Positions 35,471 through 64,000 of a DNA stretch of 64,000 bases are shown piece after piece. Within the stretch, counting starts at the first letter, position 1; every line of letters starts with the position of its first letter. Origin of the DNA: Sipunculus nudus (lineage: Eukaryota; Annelida; Sipuncula; Golfingiida; Sipunculidae). Position numbers and translations under genes: made by a program. Below the pieces are notes generated by a model. It ran no database searches. It worked only from the letters and a program-made list of their open reading frames with translations, and was not told the DNA's origin. The stretch is taken from contig CM049314.1 in NCBI GenBank assembly GCA_026874595.1, positions 67,009,300-67,073,299 of the forward strand, written 5' to 3'.

Positions 35471-35959
35471 AGGATTTTCTTTGTTCAGGAGCGCCAATAC
35501 GGGGCGGGGGGGGGGGGGGGGTAGGGATATATATCCAAGAGATTCTGGCAATGGGGTAATAAATATTATGTCTTTAAGATAAATTTACGCCACTGTTTCT
35601 AAGTCTCTCTCACTGAATGTAAATTTAACTCTTCTTCTGCAGATAATGGCATAAAATAAATAGATTGAAATAGATTGATTATTGTACACTCTTGACACAT
35701 CGAATTATGAAAATTACGCGATAAAATTAGGGGTTTCAATGTAAAGATGATGTTTTTACTCATTTACAAAATCAGCATTTTATTGTATTATGTTCAGACA
35801 TATAAGCTGTTTATTTAAAGTATACTTAAACTTTAGAAAAATAAAATAATATAAAAAATTATATTTTAAATTTAAAATGTAAAATAAAAAAAAATGTTAT
35901 TAATTGCTCAGAGAAATTATGACTAAGCAACGAAACAACGAAACAAATTTAGTCCCAAC

Positions 35960-36008
35960 CTGCTGGGACTATTAGAGATGCCATGAGCAGGATTACAAAA
36001 GGTCCCAT
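35960..36008 (-). CDS. C-type lectin exon 1 (signal peptide)
   Basis: The ATG has a good context (A at -3, G at +4). A 16-residue hydrophobic leader is followed by the donor GCAG|GTTGGG. The donor is weaker than usual, but the phase fits exon 2. Cleavage is likely near the exon junction. Confidence 0.7.
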
Positions 36009-36232
36009 TTTCTTCAACAATTCCTCCCTGAAATAAAGCGGATGCATTTATTTTACATTAAAAAAAAATCCATACACGAAGGGGCGTCAAAACAGGGTTT
36101 AGCAATTTGGAATCGCCAATGCAATCATCCCCTTACTTTACAAAGAATCATATTTATATATTGGAAACGAAATATATAAATAATTTTATATATTTTAACC
36201 TAGTTAAGAAATAACCTATAGCGGAAACATAA

Positions 36233-36534
36233 GGCCAAAAAAGGTATGGTTCTCAGGATTTTTTTTTAAATGAGTGCGGGCGGGTATTTTTTTGTTTGTT
36301 TTTTTTTGTATGTTTCGATAAAAATTTCATATGATCAGGGAAAAGAATAATAATAACAGAAGTTTGTGCCAAACAGGTAAAAGCACTACATAAAAAGGAA
36401 ATCTTATCAAAATTGTATTACTTTATCTTCTTGAAAGATGTAAATTAAAATAAAAAAATCTTTGATGCGGGCCGGGGGGGGGGGGGGGTTAAAATTGACG
36501 CGGGCGGTGCCTAAGAACCAGACCTTTTTTGGCC
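36233..36534. mobile_element. MITE with 24-bp terminal inverted repeats upstream of the lectin gene
   Basis: The ends AGGCCAAAAAAGGTATGG and CCAGACCTTTTTTGGCCT are inverted repeats, continuing to about 24 bp with GTTCTCA / TAAGAAC. The interior is AT-rich with a G-run near 36473-36488. It has no coding capacity. It lies inside sequence that resembles the arms of the foldback element at 39690-40205, so it may be a nested insertion. Confidence 0.7.
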
Positions 36535-36954
36535 TAATACATTCATTTTTAAAACCTAATACTTAATGTATTTGAAATGTGTAACACAGACAATAAAAGA
36601 TTTGGGATTGTTAACTTCATGGGCACTTGTTTGCTGAGAAAACGTGATCCACCTCTCTCCTTCTAGAAATAAGGACTGATGGAATTATATCAAAATCTAA
36701 AAACAATACGTGCTTTATTATAATGAAAGATAAAGGGGCAAAAGAAATCCCCTGTCCCTATTAAACAACTTTATATATTTATGTGGTTAACTCTCTTTAA
36801 GTCGAATAGAAAACCTGGGTATCAACTAGAAAAAAAAAAACGCAATAGCACGTTACCGTTTACTCACGTCTCAGAGTTGATGATTCTACTTGTTTTCCCG
36901 TTGCAGGTATCTATAAGTAACTAAGAAGACACTGTATAAATCCCAACAAACGCC

Positions 36955-37076
36955 ACGTAAGCGACAGTAGGAGTATCACGTGGTACGCATACAGTCACGT
37001 GACTCATAAGGTAGGACGTAAGCGGCAGTGGGAGTATCACGTGGTAGGCACAGAGTCAGGTGACTCGTATAGCTTT
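36955..37076. repeat. Two 61-bp direct repeats with CACGTG motifs
   Basis: Two adjacent units begin ACGTAAGCG at 36955 and 37016. Both carry TATCACGTGGTA and a GTCACGTGACT-type site (GTCAGGTGACT in the second). They lie about 0.95 kb upstream of the lectin start codon. E-box/MITF-type binding is possible but unproved. Confidence 0.6.
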
Positions 37077-37846
37077 CCAGAAAAAAAAGTTCTAAGTGTT
37101 AGGATTATTGTAATTCATGCAATCTTAATATCTGAAGTTCAAGGTAAGTTTACCGGGACGTATGCGCCAGGGCCTGTTGGCTCCCATTAAATTGTTTCCT
37201 CTTGTTAATCTAAACAACAGGAGAATTCTGTTCTAGTACTAGTCCCTCAATCGAAATGTAAAATACTTTAGTTTCAGTCAAAAGTACCTTTTCCTTGTCA
37301 TATAATGCATCGCATTATAACTGCCCTGCTGACATCAGCCGGTATTTCGTTACAATCCATACACATGATTAATTGTCGCCCTTTATGGGAATATAAAAAA
37401 AAACCCAACAAAATGCGTAACAGTTATTTACCGGTTTATTTTCTAAAATAATAAACCTAATGTATAAGTAAAATATTTTTATAAGCGTTGGAAATAAAGG
37501 TTAAACTTAAAATGAATTTTCCCAAATGAGTCTTTACCGAATGGGGACTTCTTTCGCAATAGGAGACTAGATTCTACTTAATGTTGTTTTGTGCTATTTA
37601 CGAATTTTCTTAAAGAGTTCTTAACGGTATTGAACAGGATTAAATTTAGTGTATATCATGTTCACCATTTCAAGTAAAATTTTGGGTATTTGCAATGCAT
37701 TTGCAATGCAAGTTGACAAAATTTAATTTATTGTATCTGGACAGTTAAAACAATCGCCCGCACGCCCCTCAGTTTTTGTTCCCGGATTTAATATTTTTGT
37801 GTGTGTGTGTGTTCCTTTTATGGAGATGGTTCAGCCTATTCCGTGT

Positions 37847-39307
37847 ATTCCTGAAATGCCCTGTTTCCTCTGTAAGATATAGTCACTATATTATCCTCGG
37901 ACTTTTTTGTCTCTGCATTTCGATTTCCGAGATCCCACTTGCGACATTCGTGTTTTAGTGTGAACAGACGGCTTTGGCACTTGATTCTTGAAGGCTTGAA
38001 ATGCGTGAAGTGAATGTATCAGTCATTGTTTGCCATCGAAACGGAAATACGACACGATAGTACTCAGAAGGCAGTAAAGATACGGAAATACGACACGATA
38101 GTACTCAGAAGGCAGTAAAGATACGGAAATACGTCACGTTAGTACTCAGAAGGCAGTAAAGATACGGAAATACGACACGATAGTACTCAGAAGGCAGTAA
38201 AGATACGGAAATACGACACGATAGTACTCAGAAGGCAGTAAAGATACGGAAATACGACACGATAGTACTCAGAAGGCAGTAAAGATACGGAAATACGACA
38301 CGATAGTACTCAGAAGGCAGTAAAGATACGGAAATACGACACGATAGTACTCAGAAGGCAGTAAAGATACAGAAATACGACACGATAGTACTCAGAAGGC
38401 AGTAAAGATACGGAAATACGACACGATAGTACTCAGAAAGCAGTATAGATACGGAAATACGACACGATAGTACTCAGAAGGCAGTAAAGATACGGAAATA
38501 CGACACTATAGTACTCAGAAGGCAGTAGCAAATATCTTTAGTGCGATTGGACCCGTACGCGCAGAGAAGTAGCCAAAGTGTCCACGCCCCTCTTCGTGAA
38601 TTATAGTAAAAATATTTTTACTGGTATCATTTTAACGTCTCATGTAGATTTTAAATTTGCCGGTATTTATAACGTGTACATTTTGATCAGCTCTTGATAC
38701 GAAATAGATTACAATTATAAAAATATTGATAGCTTCCCCTCGAAAAAAAATACTGCAGTATAAGCTGACAAAAACAGTAAATATTTGGCAACCACGCAAA
38801 TAAAATGCTTTGGTTTCCCGAGAAGGATTGGCAGTGCTTAAAGGTATACAAGTTAGTTTATCTTGCCTTGAATATCTTGATATTATGTCAGCCAGCAGGG
38901 AAGCTTCTCCGTTTCTGTACCGGTAACTTGCAAAGTGAATTGTGAACTATACTCCTCAGTAATTCCATGTTGTGAAACACGACCAGATAACTCACTGGGA
39001 CTCGATCGCCACTAGATGCAGATATTCATGAATATTCATGAATGGTTACATAGTGTGTTGTTAAAGCGAATACTGTCAAAGATAGAAAAGGTGGTTTTCC
39101 AGACTTAATGCAGGTTGATGTAGTTGGCCATTTACAAATGTGGTCCCCAATTTGATTGTGGAGTGAAAATCAAGTGCCACGACCGTCTGTTCACACTAAA
39201 ACCCGTATGTCTTAAGTCGGATCTCGGAAATAGAAATGCAGAGACAAAACAGCAGAAGGACAATGTAGTGACTATATCTAACAGGGGAAACAGGACATTT
39301 CGGGAAT
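37847..39307. mobile_element. Foldback element: 140-bp inverted repeats around a 41-bp minisatellite
   Basis: The left arm 37847-37986 and the right arm 39168-39307 are inverted copies of about 140 bp (shared 'gtctctgcatttc', 'tttccgagatcc', 'ttttagtgtgaacagacgg', 'tggcacttgatt'). The 1.2-kb interior holds the 41-bp tandem array. Long inverted repeats with internal satellite are typical of foldback-type non-autonomous transposons. Short open frames in the arms have no recognisable product. Confidence 0.7.
38038..38528. repeat. 41-bp minisatellite, about 12 units
   Basis: The unit begins ACGGAAATACGACACGATAG and continues with a TACTCAGAAGGCAGTAAAGAT block. About 12 nearly identical copies run head to tail with only scattered single-base changes, which suggests recent amplification. 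Confidence 0.95.
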
Positions 39308-39689
39308 AGACGAGCGTATGTTGAAAGCACACAAGGAAACTTTGGGTCAACAAACAGGCGGAGGTCCATAAGTACAACTCGACAAGCTTCTTCGGTTTGC
39401 TGTAAACACCTGTAGTGGCCTTGAAGTATCTTCAGGAAGAAGTTAAGCAGATAAAAGAAATTATATTTAGTCCAAGTCTGAGTTTAAGTGGATTTGTAAA
39501 AATCCACACAAACTTGAGAATTTTTCAAAGATGGTTTAGAGCCAATATGTAGTCCTATCGGCCATTATGTGGCGTCAATTTATCTCCATGGGAAGGGAGA
39601 TGAAGGCGTAGAGCGTAACCGGTTAACCAAAGTTAGGACAACATTTTTATAAACACACACACACACACACACACAGAATTCAGAAAATC

Positions 39690-40205
39690 AGGTATTATGT
39701 TTCCATTATAGGTTAATTCTAAACCTGGTTTAAATATATAATTTTTCATGTAGTCTACAATTTTAATTATTAGTATATTTCATTTAGAATATATAAATAT
39801 TTTTTTCTGAATAATAGGGGCTGGGTTGATTACATTGACCATCCCCCCTAGCTAAAACGTAGAGGGGGGGGGGTATAAACTCCCACCCCCTATACTGACG
39901 CAGCTGTTATTATGGACAGTTAATAATAAACTTTAAATCATTAATCAATTTGGTCAATTAAATGGTCAATTAAGCCTCAGCCTACCGGGGGGGGGGGGCA
40001 TTTCAGCAAGGGGGGGGGGGGGGGTTGCGGGGAGGGTCAATGCAATCATTCCCCTTGCTATTCAGTGAATAACATATAGTATGAATGATGCATATTAATA
40101 ATTATATTAACATACTTTGATACCATTTCTGAGCTTACTATGAAATATATAACTATATCTGGTTTAGAAGTAACCTATGTTAGAAACGTGAAACTTATTT
40201 TTTAT
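39690..40205. mobile_element. Foldback element with G/C-tract centre
   Basis: About 180-bp arms at roughly 39690-39870 and 40030-40205 are inverted relative to each other (left TGATTACATTGACC, right GGTCAATGCAATCA; outer 'taggttaattctaaacctgg' and 'ctggtttagaagtaaccta'). The centre holds several G and C runs near 39858-40030. The sequence around 36110-36230 upstream of the lectin resembles one arm. Confidence 0.6.
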
Positions 40206-42045
40206 AACATTTTACTTAACTCTATTGTATTTGAAATGTTTCACACAGAAATTTATATATATATATGTATATGTGTATATAAAATAATAATTTCACAATT
40301 CATATATATATATATATTTATATATATTGTACAATATTTATATTTTATATATATTATATTTTATTATATTTATATATATTTATATATAAAGAGTGCAAAA
40401 GTTTTTTCTTTAATCTACCATTTCCTGTTTGCGCTTGATCTCCAATAAACTTGATGCAAATGTACCTACGGACTTTTGCAACTCCGGATTTTTTCATAAC
40501 CAGCAATTTCTCATGTGACCACCTCTGTTTATTAAACATAAATTAAGAAACAAACAAATGTAGGTTTATTTTAAAAGCACACTAAGTAACACAAAAAACA
40601 TTAAAAACACAATAAAAAGGACTTTCTATGTGCATATGCGAGGATCTGACACCATTCTTTTTACATCCATTATGTAAATGCATGCTGATATTAAACTAAA
40701 ATATATTAAATAATTTTTTCCCCTGGAACTTCAATAAACGAATGCCCGAAAAACCCTACACCTCATGATATATAAAATACTTAAATATGTACAAGGTTTA
40801 TCATTGTGAGGACTTCATGCCGACCGTATGAATAAAATTGAATATCAATAATGTATCTTCCAGGCACATTCTCTGGCCATCTTTCAATACCTCTCAAAAG
40901 AGGGCGCTGTCACACACATTGATCCAAATTTCACACGATACGATCGTTTCCAGGATTTATAAGAAACTTCATAGCATGGTTTTCTCAACCTTTTCAGTGT
41001 TCTTACTGCTTATCTTTGGACGGACCAGTAAGGACGTAAAATCCTCACAAATACAGTCACATAATCGCGCACAGAGTATTTCAATTAGAGGAAGCACATT
41101 TAAGTTTTAAGACCACAACACAAATAAAGTTTTCTATGGATTCGCTGCTCCCGTTTTTGTCGGGGGGGGGGGTATTTTTTTTGCAAATAAGGGCAATTTT
41201 TTTCGGCAATATTGCTAATTCGTCTTTCCTCTTAAAATAAACCGTATAGGAATAAAAATGGAATTTTTTGTGTTGATTTGTGAAGCGAACTGACTAAAGC
41301 GATATTTTTGCTTGCAAAATTCAACATGTTGAATCAAGCCTGGTAAATTAAAAGATTTAACGAATCACCTGATTTTCTGATTGCCAGAATTTTTTCATAT
41401 TCGAGGATCCATATACCAATTTTGTTGTGTGGTCTTATCAAAAACGTATAAAAACACAAAGTGTCATTGGTCAATGATTATATATACATCTTAAAGATAA
41501 ATACAGGTCTTCGGGTCCCATCACATATATTACAACGGTTCTGGCAAAGAGCCAAGTATAAGACCTACGAGGGCGGAAGTCGCATGTTTAAAATTTGGAG
41601 TTGGATGCAAAATACGAAACCATACTCTCATTTGTCCGATGACAATTTTGGGTCACCCCTGGTGGCGGGACCCAGGGACTCTTGCTATACAACGTAACAG
41701 TTAAACTCCAGGAGATCTGGCTCGACTGCAGTGTTTTGTCGCTAAGAGATAAAGACCTCACCCAGCTTAGTTATATGTTGTGTATCTATACGACACACAT
41801 CACTTTGCAAAATTTAGCGTAATTAGCATTAATAAGTATACTTTAGCCTAAACGTTTAAAAGCCCTTTCCTCATTCAAGAACTATACTGAAAAATTCTTG
41901 ATTATTTTGAAAAATTTTAAAATGTAAACTTACGCACATAATCTTTGTTACTTTTTTTTGGCATCACATGTACATGTCTTTGTTTATTCATGTAACAAAA
42001 TGTAGTATAAAACGTTAGTTCGAAACTTGCATATAGAAGCAGTCA

Positions 42046-42049
<4 letters not shown>

Positions 42050-42098
<49 letters not shown>

Positions 42099-42165
42099 TA
42101 TACATATATATGTATATATAATATATAATATATAATATATAATATATATATATATATATATATAA
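42050..42165. repeat. Compound (TA)n tract
   Basis: TA dinucleotides with interspersed ATATAATA units, just beyond the 3' end of the D8C gene. Confidence 0.9.
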
Positions 42166-42175
42166 TGTATATGTA

Positions 42176-42185
42176 TTTATTTATT
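42176..42185 (-). terminator. Candidate poly(A) signal of the D8C gene
   Basis: On the minus strand AATAAATAAA, two overlapping AATAAA signals, lies about 230 bp after the predicted stop codon. Confidence 0.5.
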
Positions 42186-42414
42186 TACTTGGATTATTAT
42201 TATTATATTTAAAGAAAAAAAATCTGCAGGTAACCATTTGTAATATATCATACAAAATACTAAAAATATAACAATACAAAAACACACGGGTGCTCAAAAC
42301 ACACAGTTTAAATACAATTCGCAATTGTATAATCAATTTGGACGGATCATCAAATTAGTCATCGCCATTGTCAACAGGTGGCAGAACTGCACTGTGGAAG
42401 TGTCGAATTTTAGA

Positions 42415-61944
<19,530 letters not shown>

Positions 61945-62735
61945 TTTGAATACTGACGAACTGCTCCCTGGAAAAGCCTACGTCGTAATTCTTATGGTTC
62001 GATCAGCGCCGACCAGGAAGTTGTTAACAAACAGTCCTCTCTAAAATCAATGTTAACAGAGCGAGCGCTCGAAGTCCACGTCATGCATGCGTAATGAGGT
62101 CGAGTAAACACTGGGGACTATTTCCACTTTTCAGTAACACGATGCACGCCGCCATTATATGTTTTTTAAAGAGCGTCCTTTGTAAATAATCTAACAAAGA
62201 CCTCAGCCGAGGTAATTCCGAAGATCTCTGTCATGCAAATATTGTATACAGAATAGTTTATATCCTCTGCTGACACACTCTAAGGTATATATATAGTGTT
62301 TATTAGTGTATATGTTGTACAGATTGTTTACTAGTATACTGTTCATGTATATGTTTTGTAATATGATTTATAAGTTGCATATCACAAAACGCGACAGGCA
62401 AAAGACCGCAAGGATCTATATAGACCAGATTGATAATAATATGGATGTAGTATTTTCCCAATTATTCTCTGATTTTCTTCAGAGAATAATCTTCCTCATT
62501 CAGTTGAATAGATTGCACGCCTTGCACATTTTCTCAAAAGAAAAAAAATCCCAAACCCTAAAGAATAACACACAAGGTCAAAATTAAACGACAAATTTTG
62601 TAGAATAACTGTGGAAAGTCGATAACTTTTGGGGCAGTTTATCTGAGATATATTATATCTGGGATATATATCCCTGTTTAGCAATAGTTTCATAAAAAAG
62701 TCGTCAAGATATCTTTGGGTGAACAATAATCATGA

Positions 62736-62789
<54 letters not shown>

Positions 62790-64000
62790 GAACCTCTATA
62801 ATGTGGGCACCCTTGGGACTTGACCAAAGTGTCCACTTTACAGAGGTGCCCACTTTATGGAGGTAAAGGCCAGCACATAGAGTGCTGCCCTCAGTATGAT
62901 ATATTGCTAATGTTTTGAGATTACTAAATTAACTTAATGCATGTATCATCTCAATATATTTAATGATACGTTTTATAGGGGCAATTTATTTTAATTATCA
63001 AGAAATTTGTAAGAAAATATGTATTTTATTACATAAAAGTATGGACAAAAAAAAGCCCAATGAAAGGAAACTGTGTGCAGATGGTCTGTAAGATAGCTGA
63101 ACTCAATATATATATATTAATTCCAAATTTTTATATTTTTTAAGCACAAAATTGCAAAGCAGCATGTGGTATTTATTATTACCATGGGAAGTAATAATTT
63201 TTAATAATAATTTCTTTGAAATTTAGTCATTTCCTAAAAAAAATACACAAGTAAACATGCAAAAAGTAAAAAAGACAGTATGTCACTAATCTAATTACTA
63301 TCATCTTAAGAAAACATTCTATATCAAGTGGACAAGTTAGTAAAACACAAACATTAATCCAGTCACTGGAAGTCACTAAAAAATTTGAAGTGTGATACAC
63401 TTTGAATGAATGTGTAAAATTGTCACAATTCTTATTTCGTGATGAAAAAATCTTTGATAAAAGATTGTTTGGAGCAGACTGCATGTGGAACAAAGTGCAC
63501 GTTGCAGTTTTGCATTTGTTATTGAGAGTCCAGGTTGAATAAAATTTTGAACAACAATATGAATCGTTATTTAACATCTGTTAAATAACCACTTCTCTGC
63601 TCTAGTGGGTATGTGTACCTGACTGTGATGGGCCAGGGGGGCATTTAGCTGTGTGACCTCATCACAGAGTATTTATTGGGTAAATGAACAGGGCTTCCTT
63701 CCACTCATGGTAGCCAAACTAACAAATATTAATTTATTAGCAAAGGGGCATCTAGTCTGGGGTGATCTCTGACTTGAGCCGGTACAGGCATATTAATCTA
63801 ATTTGTATGCATGCATCCCAAGCTAAATCTTCAGTTAAGTAGATTAAAATAATTATTATGCAATGTTCACTTGTGCACCTTTGAATTTGGTTCATTTGTT
63901 TTGATTGTAGTTATTAGAATTTATGTATAATATCATTATATAATTAAGAATTAATATTATCTTAATAATTTTAAAAGTGCTATATAGAAGGCTTTCCAAG
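61945..64000. other. Region upstream of the D8C gene
   Basis: This should contain the D8C promoter, but I see no clear TATA box in the first few hundred bases. A (TA)n tract (62740-62786) runs into a pogo/Tigger-like end (AGTCGAACCTCTATAATGTG). The remaining sequence is AT-rich without a supportable gene. Confidence 0.5.
62740..62875. mobile_element. (TA)n tract followed by a pogo/Tigger-like terminal sequence
   Basis: After the TA tract, AGTCGAACCTCTATAATGTG resembles the end of Tigger/pogo MITEs (compare ACAGTGAAACCTCG at 6013). Repeated 'gtg.ccactttac.gaggt' blocks follow to about 62863. I did not find the opposite end, so it may be truncated. Confidence 0.45.

Larger units (their letters stand above)
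34756..36008 (-). pseudogene. Secreted C-type lectin, two exons, frameshifted
   Basis: Exon 1 (36008-35960) encodes a signal peptide (MGPFVILLMASLIVPA) and ends in phase 1. Exon 2 (35166-34756) starts in phase 1 and encodes a full C-type lectin domain: SCYLLVRTPLTWIQAMMNC, WIGGYD, DWDKGEPNN (an EPN motif, which in this family favours mannose-type sugars), EDC, WND (calcium ligand) and the last Cys pair, then TAA. The frame shifts by one base between about 34911 and 34880, after GKWRRVAD, so the second half is read in another frame. With only one lesion and all key residues kept, this may be a young pseudogene, an allele or an assembly error. An acceptor-like TTTATTTCAG just upstream of the start codon suggests a further 5' untranslated exon. 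Confidence 0.85.
36009..42175. other. Intergenic region between the lectin and D8C genes
   Basis: Apart from the repeats listed separately (MITE, 61-bp repeats, two foldback elements, a (CA)n tract near 39654-39675) I see no supportable gene. A compound (TA)n tract occupies about 42050-42165. Confidence 0.5.

Noticed and set aside
37776-37958. Hydrophobic 60-residue frame, with a similar one on the minus strand at 39132-39377
   Set aside because: Both come from the inverted arms of the foldback element. The hydrophobic look follows from T-rich DNA.
38038-38528. Regular repeat array considered as a CRISPR
   Set aside because: The 41-bp units are directly adjacent without unique spacers, and the window is eukaryotic. 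It is a minisatellite.

Overview
This is an AT-rich animal nuclear window. Its genes are split by long introns with GT-AG boundaries and consistent exon phases, and it is full of (TA)n, (AAT)n and (CA)n microsatellites, minisatellites, MITE-like elements and a tRNA-derived SINE. The gene families (a large LRR-Roc-COR protein without a kinase, a secreted C-type lectin, a D8C-domain membrane protein) and the repeat landscape suggest a lophotrochozoan, most likely a mollusc such as a bivalve. That assignment is inference; nothing in the window names the species.

Three genes can be assembled from exon phase and homology. (1) Plus strand, 3313 to 31995: a ROCO-family (MFHAS1-like) gene of seven coding exons. 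It encodes about 1200 residues: leucine-rich repeats, a Roc GTPase with a clear P-loop, a COR domain, a CxxC-CxxC element and a charged coiled-coil/low-complexity C-terminus. Its 3' part lies in a tandem segmental duplication: about 16102-23880 is repeated at about 24759-31969, roughly 2% diverged over the exon. The coiled-coil exon is therefore present twice (17020-17469 and 25677-26126), both with intact splice sites and phase 1-1. The only good terminal exon, followed by AATAAA, sits just after the second copy. (2) Minus strand, 36008 to 34756: a two-exon secreted C-type lectin whose second exon carries a whole carbohydrate-recognition domain broken by one frameshift. (3) Minus strand, 61944 to 42415: a seven-exon type I membrane protein of 362 residues (signal peptide, D8C domain, Pro/Ser/Thr stalk with 14-residue repeats, transmembrane helix, cytoplasmic tail with a PPxY motif).

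The ROCO gene and the lectin gene are convergent; the lectin and D8C genes are in the same orientation. All three families are often found in innate immunity or epithelial defence, and an ISRE-like GAAANNGAAA site lies 248 bp upstream of the ROCO start codon, but joint function is inference only.

The rest is intron and intergenic DNA rich in structured repeats. These include a pogo/Tigger-like MITE (6013-6199), two SINE copies, three copies of a TACGAC-rich element (two inside the duplication), a 41-bp minisatellite inside a 140-bp inverted repeat (37847-39307), a foldback element with G/C-tracts at its centre (39690-40205), a 382-bp element sitting inside an (AAT)n tract, a 53-bp minisatellite array with higher-order duplication (54745-56460) and an 86-bp repeat in intron 1 of the D8C gene. 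No tRNA, rRNA or CRISPR was seen.
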